Shown: positions 24,701 through 39,700 of the stretch, one piece after another
Layout: every line of letters begins with the position of its first letter
How positions within the stretch are numbered: the first letter of the stretch is position 1
Assembly (NCBI GenBank): GCA_964019135.1
Contig: OZ025248.1
Location: 41,223,670-41,287,669, forward strand
Length of the DNA stretch: 64,000 bases
Direction: 5' to 3'
From: Arenicola marina
Lineage: Eukaryota; Annelida; Polychaeta; Arenicolidae
Notes under the pieces: model-generated
Seen by the model: the letters and a program-made list of their open reading frames with translations, nothing else
What the model was told of the DNA's origin: nothing
Database searches by the model: none
Position numbers and translations under genes: made by a program

Positions 24701-27700
24701 GGGGGGAGGGGGGGGGGTCGTTTGGCGGTGGAAGCATTACTGTTTTATGGGCGTGGGCACAAACGGAGAATCAAGTTATAGCGAAGGCAATGATGGGACG
24801 CGTCGTCGCTAAGGCGGGGTGAGGCAGCGAGTGGCGGTCACAGCCTGTATGTGTTAAGGCGGGGTGAGGCAGCGAGTGGCGGTCACAGCCTGTATGTGTT
24901 AAGGCGGGGTGAGGCAGCGAGTGGCGGTCACAGCCTGTATGTGTTAAGGCGGGGTGAGGCAGCGAGTGGCGGTCACAGCCTGTATGTGTTAAGGCGGGGT
25001 GAGGCAGCGAGTGGCGGTCACAGCCTGTATGTGTTAAGGCGGGGTGAGGTAGCGAGTGGCGGTCACAGCCTGTATGTGTTAAGGCGGGGTGAGGCAGCGA
25101 GTGGCGGTCACAGCCTGTATGTGTTAAGGCGGGGTGAGGCAGCGAGTGGCGGTTACAGCCTGTATGTGTTAAGGCGGGGTGAGGCAGCGAGTGGCGGTCA
25201 CAGCCTGTATGTGTTAAGGCGGGGTGAGGCAGCGAGTCGCGGTCACAGCCTGTATGTGTTAAGGCGGGGTGAGGTAGCGAGTGGCGGTCACAGCCTGTAT
25301 GTGTTAAGGTGGGGTGAGGCAGCATGTGGCGGTCACAGCCTATATGTGTTAAGGTGGGGTGAGGCAGCATGTGGCGGTCACAGCCTGTATGTGTTAAGGC
25401 GGGGTGAGGCAGCGAGTGGCGGTCACAGCCTGTATGTGTTAAGGCGGGGTGAGGCAGCGAGTGGCGGTCACAGCCTGTATGTGTTAAGGCGGGGTGAGGC
25501 AGCGAGTGGCGGTCACAGCCTGTATGTGTTAAGGCGGGGTGAGGCAGCGAGTGGTGGTCACAGCCTGTATGTGTTAAGGCGGGGTGAGGCAGCGAGTGGC
25601 GGTCACAGCCTGTATGTGTTAAGGCGGGGTGAGGCAGCGAGTGGCGGTTACAGCCTGTATGTGTTAAGGCGGGGTGAGGCAGCGAGTGGCGGTCACAGCC
25701 TGTATGTGTTAAGGCGGGGTGAGGCAGCCAGTGGCGGTCACAGCCTGTATGTGTTAAGGCGGGGTGAGGCAGCGAGTGGCGGTTACAGCCTGTATGTGTT
25801 AAGGCGGGGTGAGGCAGCGAGTGGCGGTTACAGCCTGTATGTGTTAAGGCGGGGTGAGGCAGCGAGTGGCGGTTACAGCCTGTATGTGTTAAGGCGGGGT
25901 GAGGCAGCGAGTGGCGGTCACAGCCTATATGTGTTAAGGTGGGGTGAGGCAGCATGTGGCGGTCACAGCCTATATGTGTTAAGGTGGGGTGAGGCAGCAT
26001 GTGGCGGTCACAGCCTGTATGTGTTAAGGCGGGGTGAGGCAGCGAGTGGCGGTCACAGCATGTATGTGTTAAGGCGGGGTGAGGCAGCGAGTGGCGGTCA
26101 CAGCCTGTATGTGTTAAGGCGGGGTGAGGCAGCGAGTGGCGGTCACAGCCTGTATTTGTTAAGGCGGGGTGAGGCAGCGAGTGGCGGTCACAGCCTGTAT
26201 GTGTTAAGGCGGAGTGAGGCAGCGAGTGGCGGTCACAGCCTGTATGTGTTAAGGCGGGGTGAGGCAGCGAGTGGCGGTCACAGCCTGTATGTGTTAAGGC
26301 GGGGTGAGGCAGCGAGTGGCGGTCACAGCCTGTATGTGTTAAGGCGGGGTGAGGCAGCGAGTGGCGGTCACAGCCTGTATGTGTTGAGGCGGGGTGAGGC
26401 AGCGAGTGGCGGTCACAGCCTGTATGCGTTATGGCGGGGTGAGGCAGCGAGTGGCGGTCACAGCCTGTATGTGTTAAGGCGGGGTGAGGCAGCGAGTTGC
26501 GGTCACAGCCTGTATGTGTTAAGGCGGGGTGAGGCAGCGAGTGGCGGTCACAGCCTGTATGTGTTAAGGCGGGGTGAGGCAGCGAGTGGCGGTCACAACC
26601 TGTATGTGTTAAGGCGGGGTGAGGCAGCGAGTGGCGGTCACAGCCTATATGTGTTAAGGCGGGGTGAGGCAGCGGGTGGCGGTCACAGCCTGTATGTGTT
26701 AAGGCGGGGTGAGGCAGCGAGTGGCGGTCACAGCCTGTATGTGTTAAGGCGGGGTGAGGCAGCGAGTGGCGGTCACAGCCTGTATGTGTTAAGGCGGGGT
26801 GAGGCAGCGAGTGGCGGTCACAGCCTGTATGTGTTAAGGCGGGGTGAGGCAGCGAGTGGCGGTTACAGCCTATATGTGTTAAGGTGGGGGGAGGCAGCGA
26901 GTGGCGGTCACGGCCTGTATGTGTTAAGGCGGGGTGAGGCAGCGATTGGCGGTCACAGCCTGTATGTGTTAAGGCGGGGTGAGGCACCAAGTGGCGGTCA
27001 CGGCCTGTATGTGTTAAGGCAGGGTGAGGCAGCGAGTGGCGGTCACAGCCTGTATGTGTTAAGGTGGGGTGAGGCAGCGAGTGGCGGTTACAGCCTGTAT
27101 GTGTTGCTGAGTGTCTCAAGAACACCTCCCCCCCCACCCCCGTGGAGGTCTCCCAGATCTCTCCCCCCCCCCCGTGGCTTTCTCTAAGATCTCTAACACC
27201 CCCCCCCCCTTGGCAGTCTCGCAGATCTTCGACACCCCTCCCCCCGTGATGGTCTCCCAGATCTGTAACACCCCCCCGTGGTGGTCTCCCAGATCTGTAA
27301 CACCCCACCCCCCCCGTGGTGGTCTCCCAGTTCTCTGCTCAACTCTCAGTGGTCTGCACCAGATCTGTATCTACCCGTCTCCAGCGCTCGGTACATGGTC
27401 CGAGACCTGGGCGAGAGCGGGGCGAGAGCGGGGCGAGACATGAACCTGTCCCGCCTCGAAGATGGGAATCCATTTACGGACAATTTGCAGAGGTCTTTTG
27501 AGACACTCTACTTCAATTGCTTAACTCCTTGATCTCCGTCCCCCGGGAGGTACAGGTTACCGGTGCTGCCCCCGACAACACGGCACGGAATTGAATGCCC
27601 CCCCCCCACCCCCGCCTCACGGACTGGGCCGGGCACCCCGCCACCATAATGCTACAATCACGTCGATAGGACCCCAACGCCCCCCTCCCCCCCCCCTCCC

Positions 27701-30700
27701 CCCGGCACAAGCGCGTGGGGTGTGTCCCAGCAGACTCTCACACTGACCCCCCCCCCCCACTCTCTTGCCCCTTCCTTCCCGCCTCCCCCCCCCCCCTTCC
27801 CAACCAGACTGATAAGCGGCAAGACACAAAACCGCATTTGGTCGAACTCTAGATCACATCTGACCCCCTTACACCCCCCCCCCCACCACCCGGTGCCCGG
27901 TTCCTCGCAGTCCCTGACAGCCGCCACAAAGGCGTTAGGTACAGACGGCATCGACATCCAACACAGACGACACACATTCTACATCAAGACAAACGCACCC
28001 TCTCGACAGCGTGGCCACAATACAGGGGAACAAAACTACTCTCTGATCACTTCCCATGCGGCCCCTAATCATGACACTCTTCTCCCAGGCGGCCCGTAAT
28101 CACGACACTCTTCTCCCAGGCGGCCCGTAATCACGACACTCTTCTCCCAGGCGGCCCGTAATCACGACACTCTTCTCCCAGGCGGCCCGTAATCACGACA
28201 CTCTTCTCCCAGGCGGCCCGTAATCACGACACTCTTCTCCCAGGCGGCCCGTAATCACGACACTCTTCTCCCAGGCGGCCCGTAATCAGGACACTCTTCT
28301 CCCAGGCGGCCCGTAATCAGGAGACTCTTCTCCCAGGCGGCCCCTAATCACGACACTCTTCTCCCAGGCGGCCCGTAATCAGGACACTCTTCTCCCAGGC
28401 GGCCCGTAATCACGACACTCTTCTCCCAGGCGGCCCGTAATCAGGACACTCTTCTCTCAGGCGGCCCGTAATCACGACACTCTTCTCCCAGGCGGCCCGT
28501 AATCACGACACTCTTCTCCCAGGCGGCCCGTAATCACGACACTCTTCTCCCAGGCGGCCCCTAATCATGACACTCTTCTCCCAGGCGGCCCGTAATCACG
28601 ACACTCTTCTCCCAGGCGGCCCCTAATCATGACACTCTTCTCCCAGGCGGCCCGTAATCAGGAGACTCTTCTCCCAGGCGGCCCGTAATCAGGAGACTCT
28701 TCTCCCAGGCGGCCCCTAATCACGACACTCTTCTCCCAGGCGGCCCGTAATCACGACACTTTTCTCTCAGGCGGCCTGTAATCAGGAGACTCTTCTCCCA
28801 GGCGGCCCGTAATCACGACACTCTTCTCTCAGGCGGCCTGTGATCAGGAGACTCTTCTCCCAGGCGGCCCGTAATCAAGAGACTCTTCTCTCAGGCGGCC
28901 TGTAATCAGGAGACTTCTCCCAGGCGGCCCGTAATCAGGACACTCTTCTCTCAGGCGGCCTGTAATCAGGAGACTCTTCTCCCAGGCGGCCCCTAATCAC
29001 GACACTCTTCTCCCAGGCGGCCCGTAATCACGACACTCTTCTCTCAGGCGGCCCGTAATCAGGAGACTCTTCTCCCAGGCGGCCCGTAATCATGACACTC
29101 TTCTCCCAGGCGGCCCGTAATCACGACACTCTTCTCTCAGGCGGCCCGTAATCAAGAGACTCTTCTCTCAGGCGGCCTGTAATCACGACACTCTTCTCCC
29201 AGGCGGCCCGTAATCACGACACTCTTCTCTCAGGCGGCCCGTAATCAAGAGACTCTTCTCTCAGGCGGCCTGTAATCACGACACTCTTCTCCCAGGCGGC
29301 CCCTAATCACGACACTCTTCTCCCAGGCGGCCCGTAATCACGACACTCTTCTCTCAGGCGGCCCGTAATCAGGAGACTCTTCTCCCAGGCGGCCCGTAAT
29401 CATGACACTCTTCTCCCAGGCGGCCCGTAATCACGACACTCTTCTCTCAGGCGGCCCGTAATCAAGAGACTCTTCTCTCAGGCGGCCTGTAATCACGACA
29501 CTCTTCTCCCAGGCGGCCCGTAATCAGGACACTCTTCTCTCAGGCGGCCTGTAATCAGGAGACTCTTCTCCCAGGCGGCCCCTAATCACGACACTCTTCT
29601 CCCAGGCGGCCCGTAATCACGACACTCTTCTCTCAGGCGGCCCGTAATCAGGAGACTCTTCTCCCAGGCGGCCCGTAATCATGACACTCTTCTCCCAGGC
29701 GGCCCGTAATCACGACACTCTTCTCCCAGGCGGCCCGTAATCAGGAGACTCTTCTCTCAGGCGGCCCGTAATCACGACACTCTTCTCCCAGGCGGCCCGT
29801 AATCAGGACACTCTTCTCCCAGGCGGCCCGTAATCAGGACACTCTTCTCTCAGGCGGCCCGTAATCACGACACTCTTCTCCCAGGCGGCCCGTAATCAGG
29901 ACACTCTTCTCCCAGGCGGCCCGTAATCAGGAGACTCTTCTCCCAGGCGGCCCGTAATCAGGACACTCTTCTCCCAGGCGGCCCCTAATCACGACACTCT
30001 TCTCTCAGGCGGCCCGTAATCACGACACTCTTCTCCCAGGCGGCCCGTAATCAGGAGACTCTTCACCCAGGCGGCCCGTAATCAGGAGACTATTCTCCCA
30101 GGCGGCCCGTAATCAGGACACTCTTCTCTCAGGCGGCCCGTAATCACGACACTCTTCTCCCAGGCGGCCCCTAATCATGACACTCTTCTCCCAGGCGGCC
30201 CGTAATCACGACACTCTTCTCCCAGGCGGCCCCTAATCATGACACTCTTCTCCCAGGCGGCCCGTAATCAGGAGACTCTTCTCTCAGGCGGCCCGTAATC
30301 ACGACACTCTTCTCCCAGGCGGCCCCTAATCATGACACTCTTCTCCCAGGCGGCCCGTAATCAGGAGACTCTTCACCCAGGCGGCCCGTAATCAGGACAC
30401 TCATCTCCCAGGCGGCCTGTAATCAGGAGACTCTTCTCCCAGGCGGCCTGTAATCAGGACACTCTTCTCCCAGGCGGCCCGTAATCAGGAGACTCTTCTC
30501 TCAGGCGGCCCGTAATCACGACACTCTTCACCCAGGCGGCCCGTAATCACGACACTCTTCTCCCAGGCGGCCTGTAATCAGGAGACTCTTCTCCCAGGCG
30601 GCCCGTAATCAGGAGACTCTTCTCTCAGGCGGCCCGTAATCAGGACACTCTTCACCCAGGCGGCCCGTAATCAGGAGACTCTTCTCCCAGGCGGCCCGTA

Positions 30701-33700
30701 ATCAGGACACTCTTCTCTCAGGCGGCCCGTAATCACGACACTCTTCTCCCAGGCGGCCCCTAATCATGACACTCTTCTCCCAGGCGGCCCGTAATCAGGG
30801 GACTCTTCTCCCAGGCGGCCCCTAATCATGACACTCTTCTCCCAGGCGGCCCGTAATCACGACACTCTTCTCCCAGGCGGCCCCTAATCATGACACTCTT
30901 CTCCCAGGCGGCCCGTAATCAGGACACTCTTCTCTCAGGCGGCCCGTAATCACGACACTCTTTTCCCAGGCGGCCCGTAATCAGGACACTCTTCTCCCAG
31001 GCGGCCCCTAATCATGACACTCTTCTCCCAGGCGGCCCGTAATCAGGAGACTCTTCTCCCAGGCGGCCCGTAATCACGACACTCTTCTCCCAGGCGGCCC
31101 CTAATCATGACACTCTTCTCCCAGGCGGCCCGTAATCACGACACTCTTCTCCCAGGCGGCCTGTAATCAGGAGACTCTTCTCCCAGGCGGCCCGTAATCA
31201 TGACACTCTTCTCCCAGGCGGCCTGTAATCAGGAGACTCTTCTCCCAGGCGGCCCGTAATCATGACACTCTTCTCCCAGGCGGCCCGTAATCACGACACT
31301 CTTCTCCCAGGCGGCCCGTAATCATGACACTCTTCTCCCAGGCGGCCCGTAATCAGAACACTCTTCTCTCAGGCTGTCCCTAATCAGGGCACTCTTCTCA
31401 GAAAACCCATGATCAGGATATTTATTTATTTATTGTCCGTCAATAGCAATTGTGCTAATGTTTATTGTCGACTTTTACAGCTCTGACTGTATCCCGGGCT
31501 ACCAGACTCACCCAGCATGTTGTACAGGCTCTGACTGTACCCCGGGCTACCAGACTCACCCAGCATGTTGTACAGGCTCTGACTGTACCCCGGGCTACCA
31601 GACTCACCTAGCATGTTGTACAGGCTCTGACTGTACCCCGGGCTACCAGACTCACCCAGCATGTTGTACAGGCTCTGACTGTACCCCGGGCTACCAGACT
31701 CACCCAGCATGTTGTACAGGCTCTGACTGTACCCCGGGCTACCAGACTCACCCAGTATCTTGTACAGGCTCTGACTGTACCCCGGGCTACCAGACTCACC
31801 CAGCATGTTGTACAGGCTCTGACTGTACCCCGGGCTACCAGACTCACCCAGCATCTTGTACAGGCTCTGACTATACCCCGGGCTACCAGACTCACCCAGC
31901 ATCTTGTACAGGCTCTGACTGTACCCCGGGCTACCAGACTCACCCAGCATGTTGTACAGACTCTGACTGTACCCCGGGCTACCAGACTCACCCAGCATGT
32001 TGTACAGGCTCTGACTGTACCCCGGGCTACCAGACTCACCCAGCATGTTGTACAGGCTCTGACTGTACCCCGGGCTACCAGACTCACCCAGCATGTTGTA
32101 CAGGCTCTGACTGTACCCCGGGCTACCAGACTCACCCAGCATGTTGTACAGACTCTGAGGGGCGTAGTGGCTGGGACGGGATGCGATAGCCTCCTTGTAG
32201 ACATCAACAGCCTCCTGCAACAAAAAGGCAATAAAATATGTGTAAAGGGTTGGATTTAATTCCAATAATTACTGAGATACCCCTTCTTGATGACTCTACT
32301 GTTCCGTTGACCCATATGTGTGGTAGAAATCAAAGTTTATATGCGGTGATGATATAAATCCACTTGACGCACAATAATGACATAAGTCAATTGACGCACA
32401 ATAATGACATAAGTCAATTGACGCACAATAATGACAGAAGTCAACTTGACGCACAATAATGACAGAAGTCAACTTGACGCACAATAATGACAGAAGTCAA
32501 CTTGACGCACAATAATGACAGAAGTCAACTTGACGCACAATAATGACAGAAGTCAACTTGACGCACAATAATGACAGAAGTCAACTTGACGCACAATAAT
32601 GACATAAGTCAACTTAAAAAGGACCAATATAGAAGGTTTCACGGATGTCTTTGCCTAGCAACACTTACAACGTTACATTTGACAAACGCTCTGTACATTG
32701 TAGGCTCTATTGAGCCATCTATTTCGGCCAGTATATCAGGGGTAGCATTCATAAAGTTGGACAAGTTGGCTTTTCGCCGTCGCCTCTCGCGAGCCTTGCG
32801 GTAGCATGGAAAATCACAAGTCATTTACATTTTGGCACTTTCCTCATTCGAAACATCATTTTGGTGAATGTTGTTTTCTGCTATTTGCCGGGAACACCGT
32901 TTCAACATTTTCTACTTGGCGTTAATTCTATTTGCGTAACGACAAGCATCGACTTTGAATCCTGCCCCCGGCATGTCGCCAATGTCAATGCAATCCTCTA
33001 CATGCTAATTTAACGTCAAATTCACATTTTACGAGCAAAGGAAATAAGCGTTATACTGCGATTATTGGGGTGCAGCCATGTTCAGGAATTATTTTGCCGC
33101 AAAATATTATACAAGCCATGTTTGGCATATATTTATAATATATTCAACATTTTTCATTTATCTCCGTGCCGCCAGTACAATTTTTACGAGCAAAAGTTAC
33201 CGAGATCTCAGTGGAATTACACCCTGTTCACATGATAATATATCTGACACGTTACCCTGTGTATAGCTCAACCCACAGTTCACCGTCATACATCTTAAGC
33301 CGACCCTCCCTGAACACAGTACATGACAAGCCGTCACATTCCTAGGCCCTCAATGCCGTGTAAGCTCCTACTATCTGAAAGCAGATAGGTTTTCAAATGG
33401 GAATATATCACGGGAGCGGATACAGATACAGGCATTTAACGTCCGTCAGGACTTTGAACCAACAAACTCACGATTCCGCAGGTGAAAAGACCTGGAGCGA
33501 GTCAGTGTCACTGTCAAGGCCGAAGACATTCGATCAAGTGTCAACTCTTTTTAGCAAAACTTCAACCGACGATTCAGGAAACTGACAAGAAAAATGTTGT
33601 CCCACGAATCATACGTCAAGACGGCGTCCCTGCTCAATGTCACGTCAAGGACACGGACCTTTGTTCACCGCGTTGTCTCGTTGCGCAATGTAAGGGGTCC

Positions 33701-36700
33701 GAGTTCAATGGCCTGTCCACGAATCAGGGGACGTTTAGTATTTTTTCACACTGTCGTCCACGGGCTGGACCGTTTTTTTTTCGTTGCGTAACGTTGTATC
33801 CTTGCCATATATGGTGTTGTAGGCTAACTGACAGTGTTTGTCATTGTTTTGTGATGAGCTCGCTGTATTTTTTGTATCCTGTCAGCAGCCATGACTGTTA
33901 CGCACCCCCCCCCCCCCACCTACCGCCCACCCTCCCCACCACACCATGGCCCCTCCCAGGACGCGGGCAGGTTACCGGGCCACTGATGTCACGTGATCAA
34001 CAGGCAGACTCACGCGGACAAAAATAGGACAAATTCCTATGATTATTTTTATATAATTTTATTATATTTTTTACCGCGTCTCATCCAGCCACCCATCCAG
34101 CAACACATCCAACCGCCCGTCCAACCACCCGCCAAACCACCTGTCCAGCCACCCATCCAGCTACCTGTCCAACCACCCATCCAGCCACCCGTCCAGCCAC
34201 ATATCCAGCCACAATCTAGCCACCCATCCAGCTACCCATCCACCAACTCGTCCAGCCACCCATCTAGCCACCTATCCAGCCACCCGTCCAGCCACCCGTC
34301 CATCCAGGCACCCATCCAGCCACACATCCAACCGCCCGCCCAGCCACCCGTCCAGCCACCCATCCAGCCACCCGTCCAGCCACCCGTCCAGACGCCCATC
34401 TAGCTACCCGTCTAGGCACCCATCCAGCCAGCCATCCAGCCACCTGTCCAGCCACCCATCCAGCCACCCATCTAACCACCCATCCAGCCACCCATCCTGC
34501 CACCCGTCCAGCCACCCGTGCAGCCACCCATCCAGCCACATATCCAGCCACCCATCCAGCCACGCATCCAGCCACCCATCCAGCCACACATCCAACCTCC
34601 CGCCCAGCCACCCATCCAGCCATCCATCCAGCCACTATCCAGCCACCCTTCCAGCCACCCATCCACCCACATATCTAGCCACCCATCCAACCACCCATCC
34701 AGCCACCCATCCAGCCAGCCATCCAGCCATCCAACCACCCATCCAGGCACCCATCCAGCCACCTATCTAGCCACCCATCTAGCCACCCATCCAGCCACCC
34801 ATCCAGCCACCTATCCAGCCACTTGCCCAGCCTCCGTCCAGCCACCCGTCCAGCTACCCATCTAGCTACCCGTCCATCCAGACACCCATCTAGTCACACA
34901 TCCAACCGCCCGCCCAGCCACCCGTCCAGCCACCCATCCAGCCACCCGTCCAGCCACCTGTCCAGACGCCCATCTAGCTACCCGTCTAGGCACCCATCCA
35001 GCCATCCAGCCACCTGTCCAGCCACCCATCCAGCCACCCATCTAACCACCCATCCAACCACCCATCCTGCCACCCGTCCAGCCACCCGTGCAGCCACCCA
35101 TCCAGCCACATATCCAGCCACCCATCCAGCCACGCATCCAGCCAACCATCCACCCACACATCCAACCTCCCGCCCAGCCACCCATCCAGCCACTATCCAG
35201 CCACCCTTCCAGCCACCCATCCACCCACATATCTAGCCACCCATCCAACCACCCATCCAGCCACCCATCCAGCCAGCCATCCAGCCATCCAACCACCCAT
35301 CCAGGCACCCATCCAGCCACCTATCTAGCCACCCATCTAGCCACCCATCCAGCCACCCATCCAGCCACCTATCCAGCCACTTGCCCAGCCTCCGTCCAGC
35401 CACCCGTCCAGCTACCCATCTAGCCACCCGTCCATCCAGACACCCATCCAGTCACACATCCAACCGCCCGCCCAGCCACCCGTCCAGCCACCCATCCAGC
35501 CACCCGTCCAGCCACCCGTCCAGACGCCCATCTAGCTACCCGTCTAGGCACCCATCCAGCCAGCCATCCAGCCACCTGTCCAGCCACCCATCCAGCCACC
35601 CATCTAACCACCCATCCAACCACCCATCCTGCCACCCGTCCAGCCACCCGTGCAGCCACCCATCCAGCCACATATCCAGCCACCCATCCAGCCACGCATC
35701 CAGCCACCCATCCAGCCATCCATCCAGCCACTATCCAGCCACCCTTCCAGCCACCCATCCACCCACATATCTAGCCACCCATCCAACCACCCATCCAGCC
35801 ACCCATCCAGCCAGCCATCCAACCACCCATCCAGGCACCCATCCAGCCACCTATCTAGCCACCCATCTAGCCACCCATCCAGCCACCCATCCAGCCACCT
35901 ATCCAGCCACTTGCCCAGCCTCCGTCCAGCCACCCGTCCAGCTACCCATGTAGCCACCCGTCCATCCAGGCACCCGTCCAGCCACCCATCCATCCACCCA
36001 TCCAGCTACCCATCCAGCCAACCATCCAGCCACCCATCCGGCTACCCATCCAGCTACCCATTCAGCCACCGTCCAGCCACCCGTCCACCCCCCGGTCAGG
36101 CCCCGCCTCGCTCACCAGGTATCTGTCTTGGTCGGCCAGCAGTCGGCCCAGGTTGTAGAGGGCCGATATCTTGGTTTGCTCGTGTAGTCTCGGGTCCTTG
36201 AGTCCCGCCGTGTCGATGTCGGCACAGTGACGATAGATCTGAGGCGACACACATACAAACCATGGAATCAACAACAATAATAATCGACCTGGAAGTGTTC
36301 AACACGAGAAAAACGGAGATAAACGGTGTTTTAGGCCACCTTTGTGCGCAGCACTAGGCCAAGGAAGCTTCCGAAACGATGAAGAAAGGATGAAAGGATA
36401 AGCAAGGCCCTAGATCAGGCGCCCGGTGCGCTAACCACTAGACGAGAGAGGCCTCCATTAAGGACAAGTGCTACAACTAGCCCAAAATAATCTTCCATAG
36501 ATATTTCTTAAACTTTTAGAGATTGATTGTTGTTATTATAGCTTTTAGCAAATCCCAAAAAATCAAACCTCACCGTACTTTAGATACAAAGGGATGAATA
36601 TTTAATATTTCACTATTGGACATAATGAAAAAAGCAAAAAAAAACATGCACATTATTCACGAAACGATGAAGAAAGGATGAAAGGATAAGCAAGGCCCTA

Positions 36701-39700
36701 GATCAGGCGCCCGGTGCGCTAACCACTAGACGAGAGAGGCCTCCATTAAGGACAAGTGCTACAACTAGCCCAAAATAATCTTCCATAGATATTTCTTAAA
36801 CTTTTAGAGATTGATTGTTGTTATTATAGCTTTTAGCAAATCCCAAAAAATCAAACCTCACCGTACTTTAGATACAAAGGGATGAATATTTAATATTTCA
36901 CTATTGGACATAATGAAAAAAGCAAAAAAAAACATGCACATTATTCACGTTTTATACAGTTAAAACTTAAATAGTCTATAGAAATAAAAAAGAGGGGGTA
37001 CTGTCACAGTGAGAATTGCCTTACCGATAATGGGTACTACTCTAATATCTAAACTAGCACCCTATTATTCATTTATTCATTTATGTTATTATATTTTATA
37101 TACTAGATGACGTCACTACCATGATCACATCATTGACATGATGACGTCACTGCCATGATGACGTCACTGGCACTGACCTGGGCGGCTTCCTGTTTCTGGC
37201 CCAGCGTGGTCAGCACGATGCCAAGGTTGAGGTGTGCCACTGTGTGGAGAGAAGGGAACCACGTGCGGCGTTCACTCTCGTCAACAATGTACATACTACA
37301 GATTAACTTCAGCAAATGACTGTGGTATGTTAAAGCTGCTCACACTGCAATTTGCCCACCGACATTAAGGTTTTCACATCGTGTGGAGAAATGTCTTGGA
37401 CACTTTATCTGACTGCGAGAACATTGACCGCGTTATATATCATAGAAATAGAAATGTTTAAAACGGAAAATAAACGGCAGCAATGCCGAAATTTTGATGA
37501 CGTACTACACAAGCCACACTTGGATGACGTACTACACAAGCCACACTTTGACGACGTACTACACAAGCTACACTTTGATGACGTACTAAACAAGCTACAC
37601 TTTGATGACGTACTAAACAAGCCACACTCTGATGACGTACTACACAAGCCACACTCTGATGACGTACTAAACAAGCCACACTTTGATGACGTACTACACA
37701 AGCCACACTCTGATGACGTACTACACAAGCCACACTTTGATGACGTACTAAACAAGCTACACTTTGATGACGTACTACACAAGCCACACTCTGATGACGT
37801 ACTACACAAGCCACACTTTGATGACGTACTACACAAGCCACACTTTGATGACGTACTACACAAGCCACACTTTGATGACGTACTACACAAGCCACACTTT
37901 GCCACAGAAGATGCACCAGTTTGTCTCAAAAATGTGGTTCAAAATCAGAACTTTATTTTGTTATTGATTGCGTACAATCATAATTTTCTTATACAGCAAG
38001 ACTCTCTACTTTCAGAGGGTCATCTTTGGTCTGTAATGGGATGGGGGGGGGTGGGGTGGAGGCACCGTCCACCTGTGTGTCTTGACTAGAAGTTTACTTA
38101 CTGGTCAGTTTGGGTCTACACTGAATGGCCATCCTGTACGTCTCTATGGCTTCCTGGTATCGCTTCTGTTCCTGCAGTAAAATGCCCCTGGAACGAGGAA
38201 AGGCAAATACGTTACTTGAAGCGCGCAGTATACCATAGGTAAGATCATATGTATAACAATAGATAAATTCTAGTCATTTCCAATCCGAGTGGTTCCCATG
38301 TCAGTTTGGTCGAGCGGTTTGGGAGGCCATGATGAGAAAATCAAGCAATAAGTGTTTTTTTAGGCCGGTTTTGTGTATGCGAGGGCTAAATTAGGCCAAC
38401 GAACCTCCAGGGACATGGAATGATTTGAATGAAATGTGTCCCCGATTAGATCACCCAGTGGGGCTTTCGAACCAGGGGCCCTGATGTACAGTCCATTGCC
38501 TGCCACTCGCCCATGGAGGGTCCGCCCCGTGATGGGGGTAGGTTACCTGAGCGGACGTAGTGCACGCAGGAAGGACTCGCTAACTTCAGCCGCCATTGCA
38601 AAATACACTCATCAAAGCAAAATCATACATGGGCCATCGTGGAAGAAGTGGCAAAAATGAGCCTTATGCATTAACGCTGCCAAATGGTAACCTTATGCCA
38701 TATGAATGATGCAACTGTTTCTGGCTTTACTTTGGACCCCCTACTGCGTTGTGAGGCTCATACTTAGAGGGTCCAAAATAAAGGTGATAAAACTGGGCAT
38801 GTATTCATTGTTGTGCAGCCAATTCTTTACCTTATGCCATAATAATAATGTTCGTGTCTGTCGCTTCTACTTTGGACGTTGTAAGGCTCATAACTTTACT
38901 TCCTTATCAATATTGGGCAATTGCTTCACAATGAGTTCAAAATTACAAAAATATGATACACTTTAATATGCAATTTACACCAATAGTGGATATAGGTTCC
39001 TCTTTTTGTAGGATTTTAGACGTCGTGGAAGGGTTTGGTGATGCTTGACAGCTACTGCATCCAGTCCGATATGGAGGATACGTAATACGTTCATGTGTCA
39101 ATGTCATCACAGATAGGGGTGGATATGTCCCAGTGTTGAGCCAGCAATGGTGATACCGAGGCCTCTAGGAGGCAGCGAGGACCTCAGACCCGGTGAAGCG
39201 GCGATCCATGAGTCATGATGAACCACGTGATTACGCCGCACCACCGCTAGCTAGCACAGGCCTGTACCACCGCTAGCTAGCACAGGCCTGTACCACCGCT
39301 AGCTAGCACAGGCCTGTACCACCGCTAGCTAGCACAGGCCTGTACCACCGCTAGCTAGCACATGCCTGTACCACCGTTAGCTAGCACAGGTCTGTACAAC
39401 CGCTAGCTAGCACATGCCTGTACCACCGTTAGCTAGCACAGGTCTGTACCACCGTTAGCTAGCACAGGCCTGTACCACCGTTAGCTAGCACAGGCCTGTA
39501 CCACCGTTAGCTAGCACAGGTCTGTACCACCGTTAGCTAGCACAGGCCTGCACCACCGCTAGCTAGCACAGGCCTGTACCACCGCTAGCTAGCACAGGCC
39601 TGTACCACCGCTAGCTAGCACAGGTATGTACCACCGCTAGCTAGCACAGGCCTGTACCACCGCTAGCTAGCACAGGCCTGTACCACCGCTAGCTAGCACA

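Noticed and set aside
24771..27308. 845-codon minus-strand and 778-codon plus-strand frames
   Set aside because: Both are produced by the 45-bp array; substitutions show no preference for either frame and no promoter or splice context is evident.
28065..31395. CRISPR array (about 31-bp repeats)
   Set aside because: No unique spacers; units abut directly in a metazoan intron.
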